From contig NZ_FNSR01000001.1 of the NCBI RefSeq assembly GCF_900104845.1, forward strand, positions 1,798,001-1,862,000: DNA of 64,000 bases, in the 5' to 3' direction. Made by a program: the position numbers and the translations under genes. Each line of letters begins with the position of its first letter. Position 1 is the first letter of the stretch. The DNA comes from Paraburkholderia caballeronis. Lineage in GTDB: Bacteria; Pseudomonadota; Gammaproteobacteria; Burkholderiales; Burkholderiaceae. This document shows positions 44,674 through 55,115 of the stretch, piece after piece. Below the pieces are notes generated by a model, which saw only the letters and a list, made by a program, of their open reading frames with translations, did no database searches and had not been told where the DNA came from.

Positions 44674-45234
44674 ATGGCTTTGGCTGACATCAAGAAGGGC
44701 GCGGAGCAGAAAATGCAGCGCTCGATCGAGGCATTCAAGAACGACCTGTCGAAGATCCGCACGGGCCGTGCGCATACCGGCCTGCTCGATCACATCCAGG
44801 TCGACTATTACGGCTCGCCGGTGCCGATTTCGCAGGTCGCGAACCTGACGCTCGTGGACGCGCGCACGATCGGCGTGCAGCCGTGGGAAAAGAAGATGGT
44901 CGGGGTTGTCGAGAAGGCGATCCGCGAATCGGATCTCGGCCTGAACCCGGCGTCGCACGGCGACGTGATCCGCGTGCCGATGCCCGCGCTGACCGAAGAG
45001 CGCCGCCGCGAGCTGACCAAGGTGGTCCGCGGCGAAGGCGAGACCGCGAAGGTCGCGGTGCGCAACCTGCGCCGCGACGCGAACGAGCAACTGAAGAAGC
45101 TCGTGAAGGACAAGGAAATTTCCGAGGACGACGAGCGCCGCGCGAACGACGAAGTGCAGAAGCTGACGGACCGCTTCGTCGCGGAGATCGACAAGCTCGT
45201 GCAGACGAAGGAAGCCGAGATCATGACGGTTTGA
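44674..45234 (+). CDS. frr: Ribosome recycling factor
   Basis: Splits post-termination ribosomes with EF-G. 186 residues: three-helix-bundle segments [20 protein letters not shown] and [23 protein letters not shown] at 44674 chosen; an ATG two codons earlier (44668) is possible. Follows pyrH by 94 bases in the conserved order tsf-pyrH-frr-uppS. Confidence 0.97.
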   Translation: MALADIKKGAEQKMQRSIEAFKNDLSKIRTGRAHTGLLDHIQVDYYGSPVPISQVANLTLVDARTIGVQPWEKKMVGVVEKAIRESDLGLNPASHGDVIRVPMPALTEERRRELTKVVRGEGETAKVAVRNLRRDANEQLKKLVKDKEISEDDERRANDEVQKLTDRFVAEIDKLVQTKEAEIMTV

Positions 45235-45301
45235 GGCGGCGACGCCTTCTGTACCGTCACGCACAGTCTCCTTTCTTTATCGCAGCTATAGTCCGACGGC
45301 C

Positions 45302-46084
45302 ATGACCTATACCAGCTCAACCGTTCGAGTGCCCGACGTGGCGGCCGTGCCGCGCCACATCGCGATCATCATGGACGGCAATGGCCGTTGGGCGACGCAA
45401 CGCCGCCTGCCGCGCGTCGCCGGTCACACGCGCGGCGTCGACGCCGTGCGCGCGGCCGTCGAGGCATGCGCGAAGCGCGGCGTCGAATATCTGACGCTGT
45501 TCGCATTCAGTTCGGAGAACTGGCGGCGTCCGACCGACGAGGTGTCGTTCCTGATGCGCCTCTTCGTGACCGCGCTGGAGCGCGAGGTCGGCAAGCTGCA
45601 CGCGAACGGCATCCGGCTGCGCGTGGTCGGCGACCTGTCGATGTTCGACTCGCGCATCCAGGACCTGATCCGCCGCGCGGAAACGCGGACCGCGCGCAAC
45701 ACGCGACTCACGCTGACGATCGCGGCGAATTACGGCGGCCGCTGGGACATCATGCAGGCGACCCGCAAGCTGGTCGAGGAAGCCGCGCGCACCGGCGAGC
45801 CGGCGCCGATTACCGAGGACTCGTTCGCGCAGCATCTCGCGATGGCGTATGCGCCGGAGCCGGACCTGTTCATCCGCACCGGCGGCGAGCAGCGCATCAG
45901 CAACTTCCTGCTGTGGCAGCTCGCGTACACCGAGTTCTATTTCACCGACACCTACTGGCCGGACTTCGACGCGGACGCGCTGGCGCACGCGATCTCCTCG
46001 TATGCCGAACGCGAGCGCCGCTTCGGACGCACGAGCGCGCAGCTCGAACCGCAATCCCAGGACGCCGACTCCCTTTCATGCTAA
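45302..46084 (+). CDS. uppS: Undecaprenyl diphosphate synthase
   Basis: Cis-prenyltransferase making the C55 carrier lipid for peptidoglycan and O-antigen. Catalytic Asp25 in [23 protein letters not shown] and [20 protein letters not shown] are the family motifs. 260 residues. Its end overlaps the start of cdsA by seven bases. Confidence 0.97.
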   Translation: MTYTSSTVRVPDVAAVPRHIAIIMDGNGRWATQRRLPRVAGHTRGVDAVRAAVEACAKRGVEYLTLFAFSSENWRRPTDEVSFLMRLFVTALEREVGKLHANGIRLRVVGDLSMFDSRIQDLIRRAETRTARNTRLTLTIAANYGGRWDIMQATRKLVEEAARTGEPAPITEDSFAQHLAMAYAPEPDLFIRTGGEQRISNFLLWQLAYTEFYFTDTYWPDFDADALAHAISSYAERERRFGRTSAQLEPQSQDADSLSC

Positions 46085-46887
46085 AGACCCGTGTCATCAC
46101 GGCGATCGTACTGCTCGCGGTATTCGTGCCGGTCACCGTGTTCGCGCCGGTCGCCGCGTTCGGCGCGCTGATCGGCGTCGTCGTCGTGTTCGCCGCGTGG
46201 GAATGGGCGCGGCTTCTGAAGGCCGGCGCGGCCGGCTCGATCGTCTATGCGGTGATCGCGGGCCTCGCGGTCGCGGCGAGCACGCGGCTCGACGCGCCGC
46301 GGCCGCTGTTCCAGGCGGCCGGCGTGTTCTGGGTGGTCGCCGGCCCTTACGTGCTCGCGCGCAAGCCGGTGCTTGCCGCCGGCGCGTGGCGCGCGTTCCT
46401 GCTCGTCGCGGGCCTCGTGATCTTCGCGGCGTGCTGGCATGCGCTCGTCGTCGCGCGCGGCGTCGGCATCGCGTTCGTGCTGTCGCTGCTGCTTGTCGTC
46501 TGGCTCGCCGATATCGGCGCATACTTCGCCGGTAAGGCGTTCGGCCGCCACAAGCTCGCGCCCGCGATCAGCCCCGGCAAGACCTGGGAGGGGGCCGTCG
46601 GCGGCTGGGTCGCGGTGATGGTCGTCGCGCTCGCCGCGGCGCTCACGCAGGCGTTCGCGCCGACGCTCTTTTCCGCGCTGTTCGCCGGCCTCGGCGCGCC
46701 GCGCGCGTTGTTCATGCTTACTGTGCTGGTCGCGTTCAGCGTGATCGGCGACCTGTTCGAGTCGATGCTGAAACGCCAGGCCGGCGTGAAGGATTCGAGC
46801 GGCCTGCTGCCGGGTCACGGCGGCGTCCTCGACCGCATCGACGCGCTGCTGCCGACGCTGCCGCTCGCGCTGCTGCTCGTCAGCTAG
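46078..46887 (+). CDS. cdsA: Phosphatidate cytidylyltransferase
   Basis: Integral membrane enzyme making CDP-diacylglycerol, precursor of all phospholipids. Seven or eight hydrophobic helices over 269 residues, and the C-terminal signature with [18 protein letters not shown]. Start ATG at 46078 inside the end of uppS, so coupled. Confidence 0.95.
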   Translation: MLKTRVITAIVLLAVFVPVTVFAPVAAFGALIGVVVVFAAWEWARLLKAGAAGSIVYAVIAGLAVAASTRLDAPRPLFQAAGVFWVVAGPYVLARKPVLAAGAWRAFLLVAGLVIFAACWHALVVARGVGIAFVLSLLLVVWLADIGAYFAGKAFGRHKLAPAISPGKTWEGAVGGWVAVMVVALAAALTQAFAPTLFSALFAGLGAPRALFMLTVLVAFSVIGDLFESMLKRQAGVKDSSGLLPGHGGVLDRIDALLPTLPLALLLVS

Positions 46888-46897
46888 AGAAAGAGAT

Positions 46898-48079
46898 ATG
46901 CAAAAACGACTTACCTTGCTCGGTTCCACGGGCTCGATCGGAGACAGCACGCTCGACGTCGTCGCGCGCCATCCGGACCGTTTCTCCGTCTATGCGCTGA
47001 GCGCGCACCGCAATGGCGACAAGCTCGTCGAGCAATGCCTGCGCTTCAAGCCGGAAGTCGCCGTGGTCGGCGACGCGGATACCGCCGCGCGCGTCGCGCA
47101 GAAGCTGCGCGACGCCGGCTGCCGCACCGAGGTCACGTACGGCAAGGACGCGCTCGTCGAGGTATCGGCGAGCGACGGCTGCGACACGGTCGTCGCGGCG
47201 ATCGTCGGCGCGGCGGGCCTTGCGCCGTCGCTCGCGGCGGCGCGCGCCGGCAAGCGGATCCTGCTCGCGAACAAGGAGGCGCTGGTGATGTCCGGCGCGA
47301 TCTTCATGGACGCGGTGCGCGACCACGGCGCGGTGCTGCTGCCGGTGGACAGCGAGCACAACGCGATCTTCCAGTGCCTGCCGCGCGAGGCGGCGCTGCA
47401 CGGCGGCGTGTCGAAGATCATCCTGACCGCGTCGGGCGGCCCGTTCCGCACGCGCGAGCCGGCGACGCTCGTCGACGTGACGCCGGACGAAGCGTGCAAG
47501 CACCCGAACTGGGTGATGGGCCGCAAGATCTCGGTCGATTCCGCGACGATGATGAACAAGGGCCTCGAAGTGATCGAGGCGCACTGGCTGTTCGGCCTCG
47601 CGGGCGACCGGATCGACGTGCTGATCCATCCGCAGAGCGTGATCCATTCGCTCGTGTCGTATGCGGACGGCTCGGTGCTCGCGCAGCTCGGCAACCCGGA
47701 CATGCGCACGCCGATCGCGCATGCGCTCGCGTTCCCGGATCGCGTCGATTCGGGCGTCGCGCAGCTCGATCTCGCGCAGATCGCGACGCTGTCGTTCGAG
47801 AAGCCGGATTACCAGCGTTTCCCGTGCCTTGCGCTCGCGATGAAGGCGCTTGCGGCCGGCGGGATCGCCAGCGCGTCGCTGAACGCGGCGAACGAGGTGG
47901 CGGTGGACGCGTTCCTGAACCGCCGGATCGGTTTCATGGCGATCGCGCAGACGGTCGAGACGGTGCTCGACCGGCTCGCGAACCGCAGCGCCGCGAGCCT
48001 CGACGACGTGCTCGACGCGGACGCGTTGGCGCGCCGCGCGGCGCAGACCATCATCGACAGCCTGCCTGTGCCGGCTTGA
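46898..48079 (+). CDS. dxr: 1-deoxy-D-xylulose 5-phosphate reductoisomerase
   Basis: NADPH-dependent MEP-pathway enzyme forming 2-C-methylerythritol 4-phosphate. NADPH loop [13 protein letters not shown] at the start, [12 protein letters not shown], the metal-binding [11 protein letters not shown] and the serine loop of SGGPFR are all present. 393 residues. Ten bases after cdsA. Gives the isoprenoid units used by UppS encoded upstream. Confidence 0.97.
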   Translation: MQKRLTLLGSTGSIGDSTLDVVARHPDRFSVYALSAHRNGDKLVEQCLRFKPEVAVVGDADTAARVAQKLRDAGCRTEVTYGKDALVEVSASDGCDTVVAAIVGAAGLAPSLAAARAGKRILLANKEALVMSGAIFMDAVRDHGAVLLPVDSEHNAIFQCLPREAALHGGVSKIILTASGGPFRTREPATLVDVTPDEACKHPNWVMGRKISVDSATMMNKGLEVIEAHWLFGLAGDRIDVLIHPQSVIHSLVSYADGSVLAQLGNPDMRTPIAHALAFPDRVDSGVAQLDLAQIATLSFEKPDYQRFPCLALAMKALAAGGIASASLNAANEVAVDAFLNRRIGFMAIAQTVETVLDRLANRSAASLDDVLDADALARRAAQTIIDSLPVPA

Positions 48080-48122
48080 CGCCGAACAACGCCGGGCGCG
48101 CTGCCCAAGCAGTGAGGCGCAT

Positions 48123-49502
48123 ATGAACCTGCTCATCGAACTGGTTGCCTTCGCGGTGGCGATCGGCGTGCTCGTCGTCGTCCACGAATACGGGCACTAC
48201 AGCGTCGCGCGGCTGTGCGGCGTGAAGGTTCTGCGCTTCTCGATCGGCTTCGGCAAGCCGCTCGCGCAGTGGGTCAGCAAAAAGACCGGCACCGAATGGA
48301 CGGTTTCCGCGCTGCCGCTCGGCGGCTACGTGAAGATGCTCGACGAGCGCGAGACCGGCGAGCCGATCGATGAGGCGGACCTGCCGCACGCGTTCAACCG
48401 CCAGCCGGTCGGCAAGCGGATTGCGATCGTCGCGGCGGGGCCGCTCGCGAACTTCCTGCTCGCGATCGTGCTGTTCGCCGTTGTGTATGCAACGGGCGTC
48501 AGCGAGCCTGCGCCGATCGTCGCCGCGCCGCCGTCGCACTCGGCGGCCGCGCAGGCCGGTTTCCAGGGCGGCGAGACGATCGTCGCGGTCGGCAGTGCGA
48601 CCGGCAGCGACACCGAGCAGGTGCGCTCGTGGTCGGACCTGCGCTGGAAGCTGCTCGCGGCCGCATTCGACGACGACAGCCGGGTCGTGCTGTCCGCGCG
48701 CGACGGCGATGGCACCTATGACTTCCCGCTTGATCTGTCGCAACTGTCCAGCAAGGATCTCGACGACGACTTCATGTCGCGCCTCGGCCTCGAAGCGGGC
48801 GGCGGCACGCTGCGCGTCGCGGGCGTCGAGCCGGGCAGCGCCGCGCAGCAGGCGGGTCTCGCCGCGGGCGACCGGCTGCGCTCGATCGACGGCCGGCCGG
48901 TCGACAGCGCGAGCGCGTTCATCGCGTACGTGAAGGGCCATGCGGGCAAGCCGGTACGGATCGAGGTGGAGCGCGGCAGCAACGGCGACGTCGTGCCGCT
49001 GACGATCGTGCCGGCCGCGCAGCGCGACCCGGACACCGGCGAGCAGGTCGGCCGCATCGGCGCGGCGCTCGCGACCCAGGTGCCGTCGGTGGACGTGCGC
49101 TACGGGCCGCTGGAGAGCGTGCGGCTCGGCGCGCAGCGCTCGTGGGACATCGCGGCGTACTCGGTGCGGATGTTCGGGAGGATGCTCACCGGCGACGCGT
49201 CGCTGCGCAATCTGTCAGGCCCGGTAACGATTGCGGACTACGCGGGCAAGAGCGCGCGCCTTGGGCCGTCTGCATTCCTGTCGTTCCTCGCCCTTGTCAG
49301 CATTAGCCTCGGCGTGCTGAACCTGCTCCCAATTCCGGTATTGGACGGGGGGCATCTGTTATATTATCTGGTTGAAGCCGTTACGGGCAAAGCCGTATCG
49401 GATCGCTGGCAGCTGATTCTCCAGCGAGCCGGGCTGGCCTGCATCGTCGCGCTGTCGGCGATCGCACTGTTCAACGATCTGGCTCGGTTAATCCATTTTT
49501 AA
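48123..49502 (+). CDS. rseP: Intramembrane zinc metalloprotease RseP
   Basis: Site-2 protease that cleaves anti-sigma factor RseA in envelope stress. HEYGH at residues 21-25 in the first membrane helix, PDZ region(s) around residues 125-310 and the third motif LNLLPIPVLDGGHL. 459 residues (E. coli 450). Located, as usual, directly upstream of bamA, whose outer-membrane client stress it helps to sense. Confidence 0.96.
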   Translation: MNLLIELVAFAVAIGVLVVVHEYGHYSVARLCGVKVLRFSIGFGKPLAQWVSKKTGTEWTVSALPLGGYVKMLDERETGEPIDEADLPHAFNRQPVGKRIAIVAAGPLANFLLAIVLFAVVYATGVSEPAPIVAAPPSHSAAAQAGFQGGETIVAVGSATGSDTEQVRSWSDLRWKLLAAAFDDDSRVVLSARDGDGTYDFPLDLSQLSSKDLDDDFMSRLGLEAGGGTLRVAGVEPGSAAQQAGLAAGDRLRSIDGRPVDSASAFIAYVKGHAGKPVRIEVERGSNGDVVPLTIVPAAQRDPDTGEQVGRIGAALATQVPSVDVRYGPLESVRLGAQRSWDIAAYSVRMFGRMLTGDASLRNLSGPVTIADYAGKSARLGPSAFLSFLALVSISLGVLNLLPIPVLDGGHLLYYLVEAVTGKAVSDRWQLILQRAGLACIVALSAIALFNDLARLIHF

Positions 49503-49572
49503 AGTATCCGGCGGCGTCCTTCCATCAGGCGCCCGCCTGGTCTGATGCAGCTATACACACTGGGGAAGCACG

Positions 49573-51879
49573 TTGTTTAGACCTCATCGTTTGGTTCCAA
49601 AGACGGTTGCGGCCGCGGCGTTCGCCGCGCATGGACTGGTCGCCCACGCAGCGACGACTCCTTTCGTGGTGCAGGACATCCGGATCGAAGGGCTGCAACG
49701 CGTCGAGCCCGGCACCGTGTTCGCCTACCTGCCGATCAAGCAGGGCGACACGTTCTCCGACGACAAGGCATCCGAAGCTATCCGCGCGCTCTATGCGACG
49801 GGCTTCTTCAACGACGTGAAGATCGCCACCGAAGGCAGCGTGGTGATCGTCCAGGTGCAGGAGCGCCCGGCGATCGGCACGATCGACTTCGCCGGCGTGC
49901 ATGAATTCGACAAGGACAATCTGACGAAGGCGCTGCGCGCGGTCGGGCTGTCGCAGGGCCGCTACTACGACCGCGCGCTCGTGGAAAAGTCCGAGCAGGA
50001 ACTGAAGCGCCAGTACCTGACGCGCGGCTTCTACGCGGCCGAGGTGACGACGACGATCACGCCGATCGACCGCAACCGCGTCGGCATCCTGTTCACGGTC
50101 GTCGAAGGGCCGAGCGCGAAGATCCGCCAGATCAACTTCATCGGCAACCACACGTACAGCACCGGCACGCTGCTCGGCGAAATGCAGCTGTCCACGCCGA
50201 ACTGGTTCTCGTGGTACACGAAGAACGACCTGTACGCGAAGGAAAAGCTGACCGGCGACCTGGAGAACGTGCGCTCGTTCTACCTGAATCGCGGCTTCCT
50301 CGAATTCAGCATCGAATCGACGCAGGTGTCGATCTCGCCGGACAAGAAGGAGATGTACCTGACGATCACGGTGCACGAAGGCCAGCCGTACACCGTGTCG
50401 AGCGTCCATCTCGCAGGCAACCTGCTCGATCGCGAAGCCGAACTGAGCAAGCTCGTCAAGATCCGCGCGGGCGACCGCTTCTCGGCCGAGAAGCTGACCG
50501 CGACGACGAAGGCGATCGTCGACAAGCTGGGCGAATACGGCTACGCGTTCGCGACCGTGAACGCGGTGCCGCAGATCGACCAGGTCAACCACAAGGTCGA
50601 CCTGACGCTGCAGGTCGATCCGGGCCGCCGCGTGTACGTGCGCCGCATCAACGTGATCGGCAACACGCGCACGCGCGACGAGGTCGTGCGCCGCGAAATG
50701 CGCCAGCTCGAAAGCTCATGGTTCGACTCGAACCGCCTCGCGTTGTCGAAAGACCGGATCAACCGCCTCGGCTACTTCACCGACGTCGACGTGACGACCG
50801 TGCCAGTCGAAGGCACCGCGGACCAGGTGGACATCAACGTGAAGGTCGCGGAAAAGCCGACCGGCGCGATCACGCTGGGCGCGGGCTTCTCGTCGACGGA
50901 CAAGGTCGTGCTGTCGGCCGGCATTTCGCAGGACAACGTGTTCGGTTCCGGCACGAGCCTGTCGGTGAACGTGAACACCGCAAGAACGTACCGCACGCTG
51001 ACCGTCACGCAGGTCGACCCGTATTTCACGGTCGACGGCATCAAGCGGATCACCGACCTCTATTACCGCACGTACCAGCCGCTGTATTACTCGACCGATT
51101 CGAGCTTCCGCATCATCACCGCGGGCGGCGACCTGAAGTTCGGCATCCCGTTCTCGGAAGTCGATACGGTGTACTTCGGCGCGGGCGTCGAGCAGGACCG
51201 CATCGACACCGATGCCGCGACGCCGCAGAGCTACAAGGACTACGTGACCGATTTCGGCCGGATCTCGACCAACGTGCCGCTGACGGTCGGCTGGTCGCGC
51301 GATTCGCGTGACAGCGCACTGGTGCCGAGCAAGGGCTACTTCACGCAGGCGAACGCCGAATACGGCACGCCGATCGGCGGGGCGGAGTACTACAAGGCCG
51401 ATCTCCAGGCCCAGTACTATTACTCGTTCGCACGCGGCTTCGTGCTCGGCCTGAACTTCCAGGGCGGCTACGGCAACGGCATCGGCAGCAAGCCGTTCCC
51501 GATCTTCAAGAACTACTACGCGGGCGGTATCGGTTCGGTCCGCGGTTACGAGCCGAGTTCGCTGGGTCCGCGCGACAAGACGACGAACGATCCGATCGGC
51601 GGCTCGAAGATGATCGTCGGCAACATCGAGCTGACGTTCCCGCTGCCGGGCACCGGTTACGACCGTACGCTGCGCGTCTTCACGTTCCTCGATGGTGGTA
51701 ACGTCTGGGGCACGGAAGGCAGCAGCATCGGCGCGAACGGCCTGCGTTACGGCTACGGTCTGGGTCTCGCGTGGATTTCGCCGATCGGTCCGCTCAAGCT
51801 GAGCCTTGGCTTCCCGCTGCAGAAACACGAAGGCGACCAGTACCAGAAGTTCCAGTTCCAGATCGGGACGGCATTCTGA
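49573..51879 (+). CDS. bamA: Outer membrane protein assembly factor BamA
   Basis: Central subunit inserting beta-barrel proteins into the outer membrane. A signal peptide ends near AHGLVAHA-ATTPF, then five POTRA domains (about residues 30-430) and a 16-strand barrel; VRGYEPSSLGPRD is the barrel's conserved VRGF/Y loop and the last residue is Phe (IGTAF). TTG start at 49573 with GGGGAAG upstream. 768 residues. Followed by the periplasmic chaperone skp, 50 bases on. Confidence 0.96.
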   Translation: MFRPHRLVPKTVAAAAFAAHGLVAHAATTPFVVQDIRIEGLQRVEPGTVFAYLPIKQGDTFSDDKASEAIRALYATGFFNDVKIATEGSVVIVQVQERPAIGTIDFAGVHEFDKDNLTKALRAVGLSQGRYYDRALVEKSEQELKRQYLTRGFYAAEVTTTITPIDRNRVGILFTVVEGPSAKIRQINFIGNHTYSTGTLLGEMQLSTPNWFSWYTKNDLYAKEKLTGDLENVRSFYLNRGFLEFSIESTQVSISPDKKEMYLTITVHEGQPYTVSSVHLAGNLLDREAELSKLVKIRAGDRFSAEKLTATTKAIVDKLGEYGYAFATVNAVPQIDQVNHKVDLTLQVDPGRRVYVRRINVIGNTRTRDEVVRREMRQLESSWFDSNRLALSKDRINRLGYFTDVDVTTVPVEGTADQVDINVKVAEKPTGAITLGAGFSSTDKVVLSAGISQDNVFGSGTSLSVNVNTARTYRTLTVTQVDPYFTVDGIKRITDLYYRTYQPLYYSTDSSFRIITAGGDLKFGIPFSEVDTVYFGAGVEQDRIDTDAATPQSYKDYVTDFGRISTNVPLTVGWSRDSRDSALVPSKGYFTQANAEYGTPIGGAEYYKADLQAQYYYSFARGFVLGLNFQGGYGNGIGSKPFPIFKNYYAGGIGSVRGYEPSSLGPRDKTTNDPIGGSKMIVGNIELTFPLPGTGYDRTLRVFTFLDGGNVWGTEGSSIGANGLRYGYGLGLAWISPIGPLKLSLGFPLQKHEGDQYQKFQFQIGTAF

Positions 51880-51929
51880 CCGGGCGGGCAGGCGGGTTTG
51901 CCAGTACCAACAGAAACGAGAGGGTGACT

Positions 51930-52466
51930 TTGCTAACGGGTATGTTTTCCAGACGTTTGATCGGGGCAGTGGCGCTGTCGCTCGCGACGTTCGTGTTTGC
52001 CGGAACGGGCGTCGCGCATGCGCAGGAAGCGAAGATCGCGGCGGTGAACTCCGACCGCATCCTGCGCGAGTCGGCGCCCGCGAAGGCCGCGCAGACCAAG
52101 CTCGAAGCCGAGTTCGCGAAGCGCGACAAGGATCTGCAGGACATGGCGCAGCGCCTGAAGTCGATGTCCGATGCGCTGGACAAGAGCGGCCCGTCGCTGT
52201 CCGCGATCGACCGCGCGGCGAAGCAGCGCGACCTGTCGCAGCTCGACAGCGACTTTCAGCGCAAGCAGCGCGAGTTCCGCGAGGACCTGAACCAGCGCCG
52301 CAACGAGGAGCTGGCCGCGGTGCTGGACAAGGCGAACAAGGTGATCAAGCAGATTGCCGAGCAGCAGCATTACGACCTGATCGTGCAGGAGGCGGTGTAC
52401 GTGAGCCCGCGCATCGACATCACCGACCAGGTGCTGAAGGCGCTCGCGGCGCCGGCCGGCAACTGA
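51930..52466 (+). CDS. skp: Periplasmic chaperone Skp (OmpH)
   Basis: Trimeric chaperone that keeps outer-membrane proteins unfolded in the periplasm. Signal peptide LIGAVALSLATFVFAGTGVA ends at HAQ, mature protein begins QEAKIAAVNSDRILRES and is mostly helical coiled coil (tentacles). 178 residues if the TTG at 51930 is used, which has GAGAGGG five bases upstream; an ATG at 51942 lacks such spacing and a GTG lies at 51924. Between bamA and lpxD, the usual position. Confidence 0.92.
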   Translation: MLTGMFSRRLIGAVALSLATFVFAGTGVAHAQEAKIAAVNSDRILRESAPAKAAQTKLEAEFAKRDKDLQDMAQRLKSMSDALDKSGPSLSAIDRAAKQRDLSQLDSDFQRKQREFREDLNQRRNEELAAVLDKANKVIKQIAEQQHYDLIVQEAVYVSPRIDITDQVLKALAAPAGN

Positions 52467-52487
52467 TAGCAGGAGCAAGAGAGGCGC

Positions 52488-53567
52488 ATGGCATTCACGC
52501 TTGAGGAAATCGTCCGGCGGTTCGGCGGCGAGGTGGTCGGCAACGCGGCGCAGCGCGTCGTGTCGCTCGCGCCGCTCGACCAGGCCGGTCCCCAGCAACT
52601 CGCGTTCCTGGCCAACCCGAAATATCTGTCGCAGGTGGAGACGACCGCCGCCGGCGCGGTGCTGATCGGCGCGGACGATCTCGCAAAACTCGCGTCGCGC
52701 GACGCCCGCAACTTCATCGTCACGCCGAACCCGTATGCTTATTTCGCCCGCGTCGCGCAGGCGTTCATCGACCTCGCGGCGCCGAAGGCCGAACCGGGCG
52801 TGCATGCGAGCGCGCACGTCGATCCGTCCGCGCAGGTCGCCGCCACTGCGGTGATCGGCCCGAACGTGACCGTCGAGGCGGGGGCGGTGATCGGGGAGCA
52901 CGTGCGGCTCGACGCGAACGTGTTCGTCGGCCGCGGCACGAAGATCGCGGCGGGCTCGCATCTGTATCCGGGCGTCACCGTGTATCACGGCTGCCGGATC
53001 GGCGAGCGCGCGATCGTCCATTCGGGCGCGGTGATCGGTTCGGACGGCTTCGGCTTCGCGCCGGACTTCGTGGGCGAAGGCGATGCGCGCACCGGTAGCT
53101 GGGTGAAGATTCCGCAGGTCGGCGGCGTGTCGATCGGGCCGGACGTCGAGATCGGCGCGAACACGACGATCGACCGCGGCGCGATGGCCGACACGGTGAT
53201 CGACGAGTGCGTGAAGATCGACAACCTCGTGCAGATCGGCCACAACTGCCGGATCGGCGCGTACACGGTGATCGCCGGGTGCGCGGGCATCGCGGGCAGC
53301 ACGACGATCGGCCGCCACTGCATGATCGGCGGCGCGGTCGGCATCGCGGGCCACGTGACGCTTGCGGACTACGTGATCGTCACCGCGCAGTCGGGCGTGT
53401 CGAAGTCGCTGCGCAAGCCGGGCATGTACACGAGCGCGTTCCCGGCGATCGAGCATCGCGACTGGAACCGCAGCGCCGCGCTGATGCGCAATCTCGACAA
53501 GCTGCGCGACCGCATCAAGGCGCTCGAAGCGGCGGTCGCCGCTCAGCCGTCGCCAGGCGACGACTGA
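52488..53567 (+). CDS. lpxD: UDP-3-O-(3-hydroxyacyl)glucosamine N-acyltransferase
   Basis: Third step of lipid A synthesis. N-terminal uridine-binding domain ([20 protein letters not shown]), then a left-handed beta-helix of hexapeptide repeats from about residue 105 and the catalytic His in QIGHNCRIG. The C-terminal helix ([20 protein letters not shown]) is acyl-carrier-protein contacting. 359 residues. Confidence 0.96.
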   Translation: MAFTLEEIVRRFGGEVVGNAAQRVVSLAPLDQAGPQQLAFLANPKYLSQVETTAAGAVLIGADDLAKLASRDARNFIVTPNPYAYFARVAQAFIDLAAPKAEPGVHASAHVDPSAQVAATAVIGPNVTVEAGAVIGEHVRLDANVFVGRGTKIAAGSHLYPGVTVYHGCRIGERAIVHSGAVIGSDGFGFAPDFVGEGDARTGSWVKIPQVGGVSIGPDVEIGANTTIDRGAMADTVIDECVKIDNLVQIGHNCRIGAYTVIAGCAGIAGSTTIGRHCMIGGAVGIAGHVTLADYVIVTAQSGVSKSLRKPGMYTSAFPAIEHRDWNRSAALMRNLDKLRDRIKALEAAVAAQPSPGDD

Positions 53568-53625
53568 GCGGTACCCCTGACGCCGCAGCGCCACGGCGCG
53601 GGCGTCGCGCCGCGGCGGTCGGCAT

Positions 53626-53664
53626 GCGAAAGCCGGCGTTCGGCAATACGACGCCGGCTTTCGC
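53626..53664. repeat. Perfect 14-bp inverted repeat in the lpxD-fabZ spacer
   Basis: GCGAAAGCCGGCGT (53626-53639), an 11-base loop and ACGCCGGCTTTCGC (53651-53664). No T tract follows. It is the most stable hairpin in this operon and lies 59 bases after the lpxD stop, with fabZ 125 bases further on. Confidence 0.75.
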
Positions 53665-53788
53665 GTGCCGCACCGTGCGCGGGCAGATCCGAATGCACGT
53701 CGCCCGGCGCGTGGCGCATACTTCGCGTCAGCGCGGGCCTCACCATCCGCAGTCATCTTCGCGCAATTCGTGCGTGAGCAGAAACACC

Positions 53789-54253
53789 ATGAACATCGAG
53801 AAAATCAACTTCGACATCCACAAGATCCTCACGTTGCTGCCGCACCGCTATCCGTTCCTGATGGTGGACCGCGTGATCGACCTCGTGCCGCACAAGAGCA
53901 TCAAGGCGCTGAAGAACGTGACCGTCAACGAGCCGTTCTTCACCGGTCACTTCCCGACGCGCCCCGTGATGCCGGGCGTGATGATCCTGGAGGCGCTCGC
54001 GCAGACCGCCGCGCTGCTGACGTTCGCGGAAGAGCCGCACGATCCGGAAACGACGCTGTACTACTTCGTCGGCATCGACGGCGCGCGTTTCAAGCGCGTG
54101 GTGGAGCCGGGCGACCAGCTGATCCTGAACGTGACGTTCGAGCGCTACATGCGCGGCATCTGGAAGTTCAAGGCGCATGCGGAAGTGGACGGCGCGGTCG
54201 CCTGCGAGGCGGAGCTGATGTGCACCGTCAAGAACGTGGACCCGGCGGCGTAA
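53789..54253 (+). CDS. fabZ: (3R)-hydroxyacyl-ACP dehydratase FabZ
   Basis: Hot-dog fold dehydratase of fatty-acid elongation, 154 residues. Catalytic His in [13 protein letters not shown] and [20 protein letters not shown] with the catalytic Glu. It competes with LpxA/LpxC for hydroxyacyl-ACP, hence its place between lpxD and lpxA. ATG at 53789. Confidence 0.97.
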   Translation: MNIEKINFDIHKILTLLPHRYPFLMVDRVIDLVPHKSIKALKNVTVNEPFFTGHFPTRPVMPGVMILEALAQTAALLTFAEEPHDPETTLYYFVGIDGARFKRVVEPGDQLILNVTFERYMRGIWKFKAHAEVDGAVACEAELMCTVKNVDPAA

Positions 54254-54323
54254 GCACGCGCCGTCCTGTGCCGGGTGGCGCGCGACGCGCCGCGGCACGC
54301 AACAGACTCGGAAGCGAGGGCGA

Positions 54324-55112
54324 ATGACCAGGATTCATCCCACTGCGATCGTCGAGCCGGGCGCGCAGCTCGACGAGACCGTCGAGATCGGACCGTATGC
54401 GGTCGTCGGCGCGCACGTGCGCATCGGCGCGCGCACGACGATCGGCTCGCACAGCGTGATCGAGGGCCATACGACGGTCGGCGAGGACAACCGCATCGGC
54501 CACTTCGCGTCGATCGGCGGCCGTCCGCAGGACATGAAGTACAAGGACGAGCCGACCCGGCTCGAAATCGGCAACCGCAACACGATCCGCGAGTTCACGA
54601 CGCTGCACACCGGCACGATGCAGGACACCGGCGTCACGATCATCGGCGACGACAACTGGATCATGGCGTACGTGCACGTCGGCCACGACTGCCGGCTCGG
54701 CAACAACGTAATCATGTCGAGCAACGCGCAGCTCGCGGGCCACGTGATCGTCGAGGACTACGCGATCGTCGGCGGCATGTCGGGCGTGCACCAGTTCGTG
54801 CGGATCGGCGCGCACTCGATGCTCGGCGGCGCGTCGGCGCTCGTGCAGGACGTGCCGCCGTTCGTGATCGCGGCTGGCAACAAGGCGGAGCCGCACGGGA
54901 TCAACGTCGAGGGGCTGCGTCGCCGCGGTTTCTCGCCGGATGCGATCTCGGCGCTGCGCTCCGCGTATCGGCTGCTGTACAAGAACGGCCTGTCGCTCGA
55001 AGAAGCGAAGGTCCAACTGGCCGAACTCGCGTCGGCCGGCGGCGACGGCGACGCGCCGGTGCAGGCGCTGATCGCGTTCGTCGAGCAGTCGCAACGCGGC
55101 ATCATCCGCTAG
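54324..55112 (+). CDS. lpxA: UDP-N-acetylglucosamine acyltransferase
   Basis: First lipid A step, attaching a 3-hydroxyacyl chain to UDP-GlcNAc. Hexapeptide-repeat beta-helix ([20 protein letters not shown] onward), with the catalytic His in the HVGHDCRLG segment, and a C-terminal helical domain. 262 residues, the same as E. coli. lpxB starts three bases after the stop. Confidence 0.97.
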   Translation: MTRIHPTAIVEPGAQLDETVEIGPYAVVGAHVRIGARTTIGSHSVIEGHTTVGEDNRIGHFASIGGRPQDMKYKDEPTRLEIGNRNTIREFTTLHTGTMQDTGVTIIGDDNWIMAYVHVGHDCRLGNNVIMSSNAQLAGHVIVEDYAIVGGMSGVHQFVRIGAHSMLGGASALVQDVPPFVIAAGNKAEPHGINVEGLRRRGFSPDAISALRSAYRLLYKNGLSLEEAKVQLAELASAGGDGDAPVQALIAFVEQSQRGIIR

Positions 55113-55115
55113 GCG

